From contig CANQWR010000001.1 in assembly GCA_947627625.1 (NCBI GenBank), positions 186,001-250,000 on the forward strand: a stretch of DNA of 64,000 nucleotides, given 5' to 3'. This DNA is from an uncultured Ruminococcus sp. (lineage in GTDB: Bacteria; Bacillota; Clostridia; Oscillospirales; Ruminococcaceae). How positions within the stretch are numbered: position 1 is the first letter of the stretch; every line of letters begins with the position of its first letter. Of this stretch, positions 32,051 to 41,500 are shown in pieces. The notes under the pieces were generated by a model, which saw nothing but the letters and a program-made list of their open reading frames with translations, was not told the origin of the DNA and searched no databases. Both the position numbers and the translations under genes were made by a program.

Positions 32051-32791
32051 ATGTTTACCGATAAATATAAAATTGCAGGAAAGGTCATAGAGATAAACTC
32101 GATATATAGCCAGGTTCACGACTATTGCAGGGACTACCTTTCGGACGGAAACACCGATTTTTCCGTGACTGTCTCTGAGGGCGATATACGGGCGGAGCGT
32201 GAGAAGTCGGCACGTGAGAACGAATTTGAGGGACTGCCCGTGAAAAATTATCCCGATCACTACCTTGAAGAACTGGCGGTCTACAGGAAAATTTGCGAAA
32301 AAATGCCCGATTACGGCACGATTCTGTTTCACGGTTCTGTCATAGCCGTGGACGGTGCGGGCTATCTTTTTACAGCTAAGTCGGGTACGGGGAAGTCCAC
32401 GCATACACGTCTTTGGAGGGAGTATTTCGGCGACAGGGCGGTTATGGTGAACGATGACAAACCGCTGATTTCGATAGGTGAGGACGGCGTGACGGCTCAC
32501 GGAACTCCATACAACGGCAAACACCGTCTCGGCACAAATATTTCTGTTCCGCTGAGAGCGATCTGTATTCTGACAAGGGCTGAAAACAACAGTATAGTGC
32601 GGATTTCCAAAGCCGAAGCCTACCCGACACTTCTGCAACAGGTCTACAGACCGAAAAATCCTGAACAGATGCAGAAAACTCTGAAACTCGTTGATTTGCT
32701 TGCGGTCGGGACAAATCTCTACAGGCTCGGCTGCAATATGAACCCTGATGCGGTGGAAGTCGCCTATAACGGTATGAAAGGAAGATTTTAA
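32051..32791 (+). CDS. HPr-kinase-like P-loop protein of the peptide cluster
   Basis: 246 residues from ATG 32051, with AGGAGG at 32042-32047 three bases upstream; a GTG at 32018 would start inside the terminator stem and is rejected. P-loop SGTGKST is at 111-117 and NDDKP at 134-138; the latter is the HPrK/P Asp-rich motif, as found in the small kinases of lasso-peptide clusters. In the paeninodin family such a kinase phosphorylates the C-terminal Ser of the precursor. The N-terminal 95 residues are unassigned and may bind the peptide. It overlaps the PqqD gene by one base (TAATG). Predicted to phosphorylate the precursor; a regulatory ATPase is the alternative. Confidence 0.85.
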   Translation: MFTDKYKIAGKVIEINSIYSQVHDYCRDYLSDGNTDFSVTVSEGDIRAEREKSARENEFEGLPVKNYPDHYLEELAVYRKICEKMPDYGTILFHGSVIAVDGAGYLFTAKSGTGKSTHTRLWREYFGDRAVMVNDDKPLISIGEDGVTAHGTPYNGKHRLGTNISVPLRAICILTRAENNSIVRISKAEAYPTLLQQVYRPKNPEQMQKTLKLVDLLAVGTNLYRLGCNMNPDAVEVAYNGMKGRF

Positions 32792-33051
32792 TGAAACTGA
32801 ACGACAAATTTCTTGCACACGATGACGGCAGCGAAAAATATCTCGTCTCAACGGGGGAGTCGGGTTTTTCAGGTCTTGTAAAGGGAAACAAGACTGCCGG
32901 GTTTATAATGGGCTGTCTTGAACGTGAGACGACAGAGGCTGAAATTGTGGCGAAAATGCTGAAAAAGTACGATGTCTCCGAGGAAATTGCAAAGCGTGAC
33001 GTTCACAAGATAGTGGCAAAACTCCGCAGTATCGGTGCGATTGACGAATAA
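32791..33051 (+). CDS. PqqD-family RiPP recognition element
   Basis: 86 residues: an N-terminal beta pair (KYLVSTGES), then helices with NKTAGFIMGCLERETTEAEIV and AKRDVHKIVAKLRSIGAI, the standard winged-helix PqqD fold. PqqD domains grip the leader peptide and present it to modifying enzymes. Stand-alone forms of this size are seen in lasso-peptide (B1) and other RiPP clusters. It starts on the stop of the kinase gene and ends five bases before the ABC transporter gene, so stoichiometric expression is expected. It likely binds the Y6-L11 element of the 38-residue precursor. Confidence 0.87.
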   Translation: MKLNDKFLAHDDGSEKYLVSTGESGFSGLVKGNKTAGFIMGCLERETTEAEIVAKMLKKYDVSEEIAKRDVHKIVAKLRSIGAIDE

Positions 33052-33056
33052 AACCG

Positions 33057-34811
33057 ATGAGGACAAATGCAGTAAAATGGCTCTGGAACGTAACAGGCAG
33101 AAAAAAATTTTATGTGTTCGCACTTGTGCTTATGCAAGGGCTGAACGGCTTTTCGGGAGTTGTGTACGCACTTTTGCTCAGAAATATAGTTGACAGTGCC
33201 TGTGACGGCAATTTGAACGGTTTTTGGAAAAATGTAATCTTTGTGTCGCTGCTTATGCTGTCGCAGGTTGCGATAAGATGTGTGATTCGCTTTCTGGAGG
33301 AACAGGCAAGGGCGGTTTTGGAAAACCTCTTCAAAGGGCGACTTCTGCACAGCATTTTGTATAAGGACTACGCCTCGGTGAGTGCGGTGCATTCGGGGGA
33401 GTGGCTCAACCGTCTGACAAACGACTGTATGCTTGTGGCGAATAACTGCGTGGAGATTCTGCCGGGAATGGCAGGAATGGCGGTAAAACTGGTGAGTGCA
33501 GGGGCAATGCTGATAATTCTCGATGCGAGATTCTGTGCGGTCATACTTCCTCTCGGAGTAGTCATGCTGTTGACGACATACGGCTTTCGGAAAAAGTTAA
33601 AAGGTCTACACAAACGTATACAGGAAAAAGACGGTTCGTTGAGAATATATCTTCAGGAGTGCCTGAACAGCATGATGATGATAAGGTCTTTTGCCTCCGA
33701 GGAGCAGACGGAGCGTGAGAGCATAGAAAAAATGCTTGAACACAAACAAGTGCGTATGCAGAAAAATCATTTTTCAAACTTCTGCAATGCGTGTTTTCAG
33801 CTTGCAATGCAGGGAATGTACATCGCAGGCGTGTGCTGGTGCGGTTACGGCATTCTGACGGGTACGATATCTTACGGTACTCTCACGGCTGTCACGCAAC
33901 TGATTTCGCAGATACAGTCGCCGTTCGCAAATATTACGGGATATATGCCCAAATTTTACGCAATGACTGCAAGTGCGGAACGTCTCATGGAGATTGAGAA
34001 CTTTGAGGACGACAGCACGGGAGAGCAGAGAAGTGTGGACGAAATCAGGAATTTCTATGAAAATTCGCTGAAATCTTTGCACATGGAAAATATAGATTTC
34101 AAGTATTATCCCGCATCGGAGCGAGTGGGAGTGCAGAGCAAGGATTCCATGCCGAGAGTTCTGAAAAATATTTCACTGGAGATAAAAAAGGGAGAGTATG
34201 TGGCGTTTTGCGGACACAGCGGCTGCGGGAAATCGACAGTTATGAAGTTATTGATGTGTGTCTACAAGCCCGACAGCGGAGAGCGTTTTATGACGACCAA
34301 TTCGGGCGAAAGGGAGTCCCTTGGTCCCGAGTGGCACAGGCTTTTTGCGTATGTTCCGCAGGGCAATCAGCTTATGAGTGGGACTATCCGTGAAGTTGTG
34401 GCGTTTGCGGACAAGTCGGGTATGAACGACGAGGAGAGAATAAACAGGGCTTTGAAAATCGCCTGTGCGGACGAGTTCGTTGACAAACTTGAAAATGGAG
34501 TGGACACGGTTCTTGGTGAGCGTGGAACGGGTCTTTCGGAGGGTCAAATGCAGAGAATTGCAGTCGCAAGAGCTGTTTTTTCGGACAGTCCCGTGCTTTT
34601 GCTTGACGAGTCAACGAGTGCGTTGGACGAGTCCACAGAGAGCCGTCTTCTGGAGAACCTGAAAAAGATGACCGACAAGACTGTCGTAATTGTCACACAC
34701 CGTCCCGCCGCACTCCGAATATGTGACACAATTTTTAACATAACCGAGAGCGGTGTTGAGCGTAAAGGAGATAAAAATGACAAAGAGGGAATACAGAAAA
34801 AATGCAAGTGA
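33057..34811 (+). CDS. ABC exporter of the peptide cluster
   Basis: 584 residues. Six transmembrane helices fill the first 300 residues; the ATPase has Walker A GHSGCGKST (386-394), signature LSEGQ and Walker B VLLLDESTSALDE. There is no C39 peptidase domain, so leader removal must be done by another protein or not at all. Half-transporter of the MsbA/lasso-D type, expected to homodimerise and export the finished peptide. No strong ribosome site is seen; translation is probably coupled to the PqqD gene. The last 35 bases overlap the next gene. Confidence 0.9.
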   Translation: MRTNAVKWLWNVTGRKKFYVFALVLMQGLNGFSGVVYALLLRNIVDSACDGNLNGFWKNVIFVSLLMLSQVAIRCVIRFLEEQARAVLENLFKGRLLHSILYKDYASVSAVHSGEWLNRLTNDCMLVANNCVEILPGMAGMAVKLVSAGAMLIILDARFCAVILPLGVVMLLTTYGFRKKLKGLHKRIQEKDGSLRIYLQECLNSMMMIRSFASEEQTERESIEKMLEHKQVRMQKNHFSNFCNACFQLAMQGMYIAGVCWCGYGILTGTISYGTLTAVTQLISQIQSPFANITGYMPKFYAMTASAERLMEIENFEDDSTGEQRSVDEIRNFYENSLKSLHMENIDFKYYPASERVGVQSKDSMPRVLKNISLEIKKGEYVAFCGHSGCGKSTVMKLLMCVYKPDSGERFMTTNSGERESLGPEWHRLFAYVPQGNQLMSGTIREVVAFADKSGMNDEERINRALKIACADEFVDKLENGVDTVLGERGTGLSEGQMQRIAVARAVFSDSPVLLLDESTSALDESTESRLLENLKKMTDKTVVIVTHRPAALRICDTIFNITESGVERKGDKNDKEGIQKKCK

Positions 34812-35892
34812 CATGATATATCTGACAAAGTGTGCGATAAGGGGAAAAAAGCCTGATACGGGACGTGTTTCGGAGATGGACATGGAAGCCCTTTTTGAGG
34901 TGTGCCAGAGCCACTCCCTGACAGCCTGTGTCGGGTATGCACTGTCTTCTGTCGGAGCTGAGACGGATAATTTCTGTCAGGCGAGAAACAAGGCTATCCG
35001 TAAAAATATTTTACTTGATGCGGAGCGTAACAAAATTTTCAGGAGACTTGATGAGGAGAAAATCCGCCACATGGCTATGAAGGGTGCGATTCTCAAAGAC
35101 TGGTATCCGAAACTCGGTATGAGACAGATGTCCGACAACGATATTCTCTGTGACGGCAATTTCCGTGAGAAAATCAGGGAAATCATGCTTGAAATGGGCT
35201 ATACTGTCGACCACTACGGCGGTGAGAGTGAGGACGCATATTTCAAAGAGCCTGTTTTTAATTTTGAAGTCCACAGCAAACTTTTTCAGCACTACCGCAT
35301 AATGAAAATCACGGAGTACTATTATAACGTCGGAGAACGCCTTGTGAAGTGCGACGGCAAGGACTATGAGTACAGATTCACCCCCGAGGACTTCTATATT
35401 TACATGATTGCACACGAGTATAAGCACTATTCGGGCGGCGGAACGGGTGTTCGTTCGCTTCTTGATATATATATTTTTATGGAGAAATTTGCAGAAAGTA
35501 TAGATAAAAAATATATGTCTGCGGAGTTTGAAAAGCTCGGAATAGCTGACTTTGAAAAAAATATGCGTGAGCTTGCTTTGGACATTTTCGGCAGGCAAAA
35601 ACTCCGCAAAAACGAACTTGAAATGCTCGATTATCTCGTATTTTCAGGAACTTACGGCAATGAGGAAAACGCTGTCAAAAATGCAGTTGAGAGCAGTTAC
35701 AGCGGTTCAAAAGCGGGGTATCTGCTGAGAAAAGTTTTCCCGCCGATGGACAAAATAAAAATCATGTACCCGTTTTTTTACAGTCACAAGTACCTTATAC
35801 CGGTTCTGCTGATTGCCAGACCGATAAAACTGATGATAACGGCACGGAAGAGGGTCGTGACCGAGATAAAGTACCTATTCGGCAGGGGGTAA
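34777..35892 (+). CDS. Nucleotidyltransferase-like protein (NTP_transf_5 type)
   Basis: 371 residues from ATG 34777 (AAAGGAG at 34764-34770), overlapping the ABC gene in another frame. Motif KG at 102-103, then YPKLGMRQMSDNDIL with R116 and D120xD122, is the degenerate nucleotidyltransferase core of the uncharacterised NTP_transf_5 family. That family recurs in lasso-peptide and other RiPP clusters. The two aspartates suggest metal binding and possible transfer of a nucleotide to the peptide or to a protein partner. The remainder is helical with Tyr-rich segments and a basic C-terminus. It completes the five-gene cluster; no terminator follows before the tRNA promoter. Confidence 0.8.
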   Translation: MTKREYRKNASDMIYLTKCAIRGKKPDTGRVSEMDMEALFEVCQSHSLTACVGYALSSVGAETDNFCQARNKAIRKNILLDAERNKIFRRLDEEKIRHMAMKGAILKDWYPKLGMRQMSDNDILCDGNFREKIREIMLEMGYTVDHYGGESEDAYFKEPVFNFEVHSKLFQHYRIMKITEYYYNVGERLVKCDGKDYEYRFTPEDFYIYMIAHEYKHYSGGGTGVRSLLDIYIFMEKFAESIDKKYMSAEFEKLGIADFEKNMRELALDIFGRQKLRKNELEMLDYLVFSGTYGNEENAVKNAVESSYSGSKAGYLLRKVFPPMDKIKIMYPFFYSHKYLIPVLLIARPIKLMITARKRVVTEIKYLFGRG

Positions 35893-35965
35893 TGTGCAAT
35901 ATATATAAAAACAGTATCGGAAACTTGGAAAATTTTGTGCATAGGGTAAAACTTGCCAAAAGGTA

Positions 35966-35994
35966 TTGACAAATTGAAAACCTTGTGTTATAAT
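35966..35994 (+). promoter_or_regulatory. Promoter of the tRNA cluster
   Basis: TTGACA (35966-35971), 17-base spacer, TATAAT (35989-35994): perfect consensus, as usual for stable RNA genes; 42 bases before the first tRNA. Confidence 0.92.
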
Positions 35995-36036
35995 GATTAA
36001 GTCGTCAGGGGGGCGACTGAAATAAAGAAATGGTGA

Positions 36037-36112
36037 GGGGGTTTAGCTCAGCTGGGAGAGCGTCTGCCTTACAAGCAGAGGGTCACAGGTTCGAGTCCTG
36101 TAGTCCCCACCA
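36037..36112 (+). tRNA. tRNA-Val (anticodon TAC)
   Basis: Complete cloverleaf: acceptor GGGGGTT pairs with AGTCCCC, anticodon loop CTTACAA, TpsiC arm with GGTTCGAGTCC, and an encoded CCA end. Confidence 0.95.
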
Positions 36113-36119
36113 TTTTTTT

Positions 36120-36196
36120 GGCCCGGTAGTTCAGTTGGTTAGAACGCCAGCCTGTCACGCTGGAGGTCGTGAGTTCGAGCCTCATCCGGGTCGCCA
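36120..36196 (+). tRNA. tRNA-Asp (anticodon GTC)
   Basis: Acceptor GGCCCGG pairs with CCGGGTC, anticodon loop CTGTCAC, discriminator G73 and an encoded CCA. Seven bases after tRNA-Val. Confidence 0.95.
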
Positions 36197-36266
36197 CTTC
36201 TTGAAACCATTTTCGGTTTTGGAGTTTTTGTTTAACTGTTGCATGACACTGATTGTGTTGATTTTT

Positions 36267-36339
36267 GCGGATTTAGCTCATCTGGTAGAGCGCCACCTTG
36301 CCAAGGTGGAGGTAGCGAGTTCGAGCCTCGTAATCCGCT
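36267..36339 (+). tRNA. tRNA-Gly (anticodon GCC)
   Basis: Acceptor GCGGATT pairs with AATCCGC, anticodon loop TTGCCAA. The 3' CCA is not encoded (sequence after the discriminator T is CTG), so it must be added by tRNA nucleotidyltransferase. Confidence 0.94.
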
Positions 36340-36345
36340 CTGTGT

Positions 36346-36416
36346 GGTGCTATAGCCAAGTGGTAAGGCGTGGGTCTGCAACACCCTGATCCCCAGTTCA
36401 AATCTGGGTGGCACCT
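36346..36416 (+). tRNA. tRNA-Cys (anticodon GCA)
   Basis: Acceptor GGTGCTA pairs with TGGCACC, anticodon GCA, discriminator T73 as expected for Cys; CCA not encoded. Six bases after tRNA-Gly. Confidence 0.94.
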
Positions 36417-36469
36417 CTTTTTGACCTGTGTAACTCATGGGTCTTTCAATTATCTTGTCATGTTTAAGA

Positions 36470-36498
36470 AAAAGCAGAGCATTTCGCTCTGCTTTTTT
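36470..36498. terminator. Bidirectional terminator after the tRNA cluster
   Basis: AAAAGCAGAGC pairs with GCTCTGCTTTT around a five-base loop, followed by TT on the plus strand and an A run on the other side. It serves the tRNA operon and the convergent anti-sigma-like gene. Confidence 0.87.
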
Positions 36499-36499
36499 G

Positions 36500-38002
36500 C
36501 TATTTCAGGTCTATTTCGAGACTTTCGTCAAAATTTTCGCTCATATAGTCCGTGCGAAAATCGACCGAGGCACCCGAATCCGTCCAGATTATTCTGAAAA
36601 AATCCCCGCTGTAGACAGTCTCCCCGTCGGGAGTAGTTTCAACGGAGTAATCGTCGTCAAAGGGCTTGAAACCATCGTCTGTGGAGAAGTCCGAAATCGG
36701 CTCTATATCGCCGTTTTCGCTGACCGAATAAAACTGCACCGTACCCGTCAGGAGGACAGATTTCTGCACGACCATGATTTTTTTGTCACTGTCGGGCATA
36801 TCGTAAAAATTCAGACTGTACGGGATAAGTTGTCGAAGATTTTCGAGAGTGAAGTCAAAATTCTGCCTTTCGTCACAGCAGACATATTTGTCGCCATTGA
36901 GGTAAAATTGTGCGGTGTCACAGCCCGTGCAAGCCCTGTAAAAGGCGTTTTCGGGGAGTCCCTCAACGTTGGGTTCGGAGAGGAAAAAGAGGTATTTTCC
37001 GCCGACAGACTGCTCCGTGTGGTTCGAGCCGTCCTCATAGAGGAGAGTGCTGTCTATTTCGTCCGCAGACATATTGTCAAAAGATTTGTCGTCAGGATTG
37101 AGACTCACATACTCGCTCAGTGGCATATAACCGCCCGCCTCGTAAATTTCGATTTCGCTGTACACATTTGTCACCCTCTTGTCGTTGAGACAGTGAATTT
37201 TTTCGGGTCTGACTTTCACGACAGTCCACGGCTTGCCGTCTATTACTGTGTAGTCCACGCCCGTTATTTCGCCCTCCAGAATCAGTGACGAGAACATGAA
37301 AAGGGAGTCCTCCGACAGAAATAATTTTGAATCGGGGTAGCCGTACACAACGCTGTTGCCGCTCAGGAGGTTCTCCAGCACGTCATTTTCCGTGTAGTCG
37401 TGTGGGAAAATGTGCGAACGGTAGACGCTTGTCACGGTCTCTGTGGCGGTCTCAGAGGGCTTGACAGCGGTCTCCTCTGAAATTTGAGTATTTGTCTCCC
37501 GAAAAAGTTGAGTATCGGGAGTGCTGTTTGAATTTTCGGACAGATTTTCCGTAGAGTACTCCGCAGGGACAGCGGAAGTCTGCACCGAAGTTGTATTTGT
37601 ATTTATATTTACATTTATATATGAAGTCACGGCGGAAGTTGCGGTAATCGTGACAGCGGTTTCGGTGGGAGTTGTCAGAGTGTTTTGAATTGTCTGAGTA
37701 GCTTGAGTTGTCGTAGAGCTGTAAATTGTCGTGATTATGGGATTTTCGGGGGGTGACGGGATCTGACTGTCGGGGACGTGACCGTTCAGAGCGTACACCC
37801 CTATGACCGCACCTATAGCTCCTACCGCTGTGACACCCATCACGGCAGATTTTACAAGACCCGAAGTGTGCGACACACGTCTGACGGGGTGAAGTTCCCT
37901 CCACACGGGGTCTTGGGAGAGTTTTTCGGTAAAACTTTTTATTTCGGAGGGATTTTCTTTTATATAAATATCTCTGAGAGCCTTTTTAAGTTTTCGTTTC
38001 AA
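36500..38002 (-). CDS. Membrane protein paired with an ECF sigma factor (anti-sigma-like)
   Basis: 500 residues. A short cytoplasmic N-terminus (about 45 residues, KRKLKKALRDIYIKENPSE) is followed by one hydrophobic helix (SAVMGVTAVGAIGAVIGVYAL), a Thr/Ser/Pro-rich extracellular linker to about residue 200, and a globular extracellular domain with a Cys near GCDTAQFYL. The gene overlaps the sigma factor gene by four bases (ATGA). This layout fits a trans-membrane anti-sigma factor that holds the sigma until an outside signal is sensed; similar sigma/anti-sigma pairs control carbohydrate-degradation genes in cellulolytic Clostridia. No zinc-binding HxxxCxxC motif is seen, so the inhibitory domain is unusual or absent. 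Confidence 0.7.
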   Translation of the reverse strand: MKRKLKKALRDIYIKENPSEIKSFTEKLSQDPVWRELHPVRRVSHTSGLVKSAVMGVTAVGAIGAVIGVYALNGHVPDSQIPSPPENPIITTIYSSTTTQATQTIQNTLTTPTETAVTITATSAVTSYINVNINTNTTSVQTSAVPAEYSTENLSENSNSTPDTQLFRETNTQISEETAVKPSETATETVTSVYRSHIFPHDYTENDVLENLLSGNSVVYGYPDSKLFLSEDSLFMFSSLILEGEITGVDYTVIDGKPWTVVKVRPEKIHCLNDKRVTNVYSEIEIYEAGGYMPLSEYVSLNPDDKSFDNMSADEIDSTLLYEDGSNHTEQSVGGKYLFFLSEPNVEGLPENAFYRACTGCDTAQFYLNGDKYVCCDERQNFDFTLENLRQLIPYSLNFYDMPDSDKKIMVVQKSVLLTGTVQFYSVSENGDIEPISDFSTDDGFKPFDDDYSVETTPDGETVYSGDFFRIIWTDSGASVDFRTDYMSENFDESLEIDLK

Positions 38003-38448
38003 AATACGTCCTCCTTTCCGAGTTTATTCCTTAGTTTCTGAGTAATCGCCCTGATTTTTCTGCCCATAGAAAAACGAGACGTGTTGTACAGCCCTGCTAT
38101 GACCGAAATTGATTCGCCGTTCAGGTATCGGAGTATAATTATCTCCCGCTCCTCGTCCGACAGCTCCGAGAGGGCTATACGCAGAGAGACGTGCTGCACA
38201 ACGTTTTCCGAGTTGTCCGAAACCCTTGTCTCATCAAGAGGGTCCGCACAGTTTTTCCGCACTCTGTCAATGCAGAGATTTTTTGCTATTTTGTATAGGA
38301 ACTGTCGCTCCTGACCTTTTATGTGGTATTCGGTATGTTGCAGATAGCGGAGAAACGTCTCCTGAGTAATGTCCTCAGAGTCCTCTTTATTGCCTGTCCT
38401 ATACATACAGTATTGAAATATATTTTTATACTCCTTTTCGAGTTCCAT
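37999..38448 (-). CDS. ECF-type RNA polymerase sigma factor
   Basis: 149 residues from the ATG at 38448; a GTG four codons upstream would swallow the GGGGGTGG ribosome site. Sigma region 2 is visible (YCMYRTGNKEDSEDITQETFLRYLQ) and region 4 near the C-terminus (LSDEEREIIILRYLNGESISVIAG). Short linker and no region 3, as in ECF (group 4) factors. It should direct polymerase to a small regulon, under control of the coupled membrane protein. The binding site cannot be predicted from this window. Confidence 0.92.
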   Translation of the reverse strand: MELEKEYKNIFQYCMYRTGNKEDSEDITQETFLRYLQHTEYHIKGQERQFLYKIAKNLCIDRVRKNCADPLDETRVSDNSENVVQHVSLRIALSELSDEEREIIILRYLNGESISVIAGLYNTSRFSMGRKIRAITQKLRNKLGKEDVF

Positions 38449-38550
38449 TGCGGACACCACCCCCTTATATATAAAAACGTCCGAGGAGCGAAAAGTGAGC
38501 AGAAAATTTTGAAAACTTTTTGTGAATATATGAAAATTTATAATAAAAAC

Positions 38551-38589
38551 ACACGGGAACTCCCCACCCGTGACGGAGAGTTCCCGTGT
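38551..38589 (-). terminator. Terminator of the DUF4132 gene
   Basis: Twelve-base perfect stem (ACACGGGAACTC with its complement at 38578-38589), followed on the minus strand by GTTTTTATTA. Confidence 0.88.
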
Positions 38590-38595
38590 AATAAA

Positions 38596-41500
38596 TTATC
38601 TTATCTGGTCGAGAATAAAGGGGTCTTTTATGCTCTTGTCATCCGCAAAGAGGAGAATTTCGCTTATTATCTGTGAAGTTTTGGGGTCGTCATCGACAAA
38701 GGGGAGGAAAATTTTACCCCTGTGTTGGGAGTGCACAGGCAGGACGTTTATCATCGGACCGCCCTGAATGTGGACAACACCGCTTCCGAGGTGAACGGAG
38801 TAGTCGGCGATTTGTCCAGATATAAGAGCGTGATTTTTGGTGAAAGTGACGTTTTCGAGCTTAAAGAGGGGCATTGTGAACTCACAGATAGCCTTTCTCA
38901 TTTCGATAGTGGAGTGGCTTGTTTCGGGGTCAACGTCACCCGCATGGGCGACACTGACAGCCAAATCAACGTCACGCATAACTTCCGAGAAGATAATATC
39001 GGGAATATCTTTTATCTTAATGGGCTTGCCCGTTTTTCTGTCGGAGAACTCAACCCATTCGAGGGTAGGAGCTTCAATGTCGGCAGGGGAGAACCAGTCC
39101 GCAAGAGCGTAAATGCGAGCTATAATATTTTCCTTGTAGTATACTTTCTGTAGACCGTCTTCCGTGTCGGCAATCCAACGCCTTGATTTGAGACAGGCGA
39201 CGGTCTTTGCGGGCTGAATCTGATTGCCCGAGTACCTCATCGAGTTGTACATATCGACTTCATCGGCGGTCTTGACGTACAGCTCACGGAAAACCTGCTT
39301 GAAAGGTTGTTTAATTTTTTTATCAAAGAGAATTTTCTGATAATTATGCCAAGAATTTTCGGTGTAGAGGTCAAAGGGGTGGGCAATGATCAGTCCGCTT
39401 TTTTTGTCAAGAGGGAGGACTTCCCCGCTGTGGGAGACAAGCGACATATTCTCAAAAAAGCCTGATTTTCCGTCGGAGATGTACACAAGATTTTTTATCA
39501 GGGAGTTTATGACAGGATTCCCCGTGAGGAGGTCTATTTCCCCGGCGGTAAAAGAAACTCTGTCCTCCATGGACTGTTCAAGCATAATTTTAGTACGCCT
39601 GTACTGTTCCGTAAGTTGCTTTTTGACTTCATTAAGTTCAAGAATTTTCTCGTGCTTTTTGTACTTTGCAGGGACGGATTTAAGAGTTTTTCCGTTTTTT
39701 ACGCACTCAACGGAAGTCTTTCCGAAGTCGTCAATAGACAGTCTGACGGAAATATCGTCAATTTGTGAGAAGTCCAGAAGTGGCTTTATATCGTCAAAAA
39801 GTTTCGTCTCCATGGAGAGCGTAAGGCGGGTTACGTCCTGATAGCCCGCATTTTCGGCGAGATTCTGCATAGCAATTTCGACAGCCTTTCCCTCACTCGC
39901 CTTTCGCTGTGAACCAAACTGACTGCTTTGCTTTTTGAAGTCCTGTAAGAGCAGATAGCGTTCGGTCAAATCTTTTTTGGATTTGAGAGGTATAAGGGAG
40001 TAAGCTATGAGAGTGTCCTTGTTGCGTTTTTCGGTGATATTTTTAACGATTTCGGACTTGTCAAGCCTGTCCATGACCGCATCAGCGTACTTCCTCGCAC
40101 GGGAGTGTTTCGCACCGTCGGAGATATACTTTGCGGAGTCGTAAATAATACCGAAACGCTCTTCCCCGATAGTCTCATAGGCATCTTTGAACCAGTTTAT
40201 ATCGAACGCACCGCTCATAAGGTCCTCGCTCGAAATAGGCGTGTACTTTGCAATGACAGCCTTTGTGCTGTCGCTGACACGTTCATTCATGTGGGCGATG
40301 AAGTAGTAGCAGGCGGACTTGAAGCCCTCCCAGCCGAGATAGTCACGGACAATGTCGATCCACTGCGGAGCGTACAGAGCCGACTCGACAAGGCGTTTTT
40401 CTGTTATGTCGGTGTTTTTCAGGAGTTCACGGAGTTTTTCTGCACTGTCGTCCTGATTCGGTACGCACACGCCGAGCAGGTAACTCAGACTTGTCTTTTT
40501 GTCGGCGTTGTCGGGAACACTCCATATTGAACGCACAAGAGTGTCTTTTCCGAGAGCAGTCAAAATTTTGACAAAATATTCAAGACCGTAAATTCTGCAA
40601 AAGCCGTTTACAAAGTCCGTAAATTCGGAGGGAGTGTCGCCACGCTTCAGTTCGGTATCAAGAATAATTTTTGAAATTTTTTCGTAAACGCTCACGACAA
40701 ACTCAATGAGGGGCTTTTTTTCGGGAGTTATCTCTATTTTTTCGTCTGTTCCCAGACCGAGAAGATTCCTGATAGAAAAACCACGGTTGTACCACAGATA
40801 GCCCTGTCTCCTGTTGGACTGTTTTCTGTTCATGTCACGGTAAAAGCTGACTATCTCCGAAATAGCCGATATGGACTTTTGACGTTCGGGCATAAACTCA
40901 AAAATATGCCTGTAAAGATAGTCCTCCGATATTATACCGAGATAGCACGCACGCAGAAAGTCAGTCGTTCCGGGACAAGAATAGCAGACATTGTTGTAAA
41001 ATTTGTCGTACTTGCCTTTTACGAGTTCAAAAAAGCCTGTTTTTTCGGCGAGCATGAACGAGACGGCAAAGTAGTGTTCAAAATTGTTTTCACGCTCAAA
41101 ATTCATGAAGAAATTGACAGGGCTGTAACTGAAAACTGCGAAAACGCCGCCATCGGTCTCGACTACCTTTTCGCCGTCAAAGTAGTAGGATTTTGAGTGA
41201 AAAAATGCCCTTTTATCGGCTTTCCGGACTGCTGCTATAATGTCGGAGGGTTTCATATCAAGTAGGGCGAACGAGAGGTGAAAACCTATGTACGGGAGGT
41301 CTTTTTCTGCAAATTTAGGCACGAGATAGCCCAGAATTATGTTTATATTGTAGACATAGGCGAGAGAAATGTCCTCCGAAAACTCCTTCCCAAAGATTGT
41401 AATATTTTTTTCTTTTATAATGTCCAAGTTAGTCAGCATATTTACAAAGACAAACATTCTCACAAGCATTTCGGGAGTTTTGATTTCATGACTATAGAAA

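Noticed and set aside
31836..35892. Standard lasso-peptide cluster
   Set aside because: No asparagine-synthetase-like cyclase and no transglutaminase-like protease in the cluster; core lacks a clear Gly1 and acceptor arrangement.
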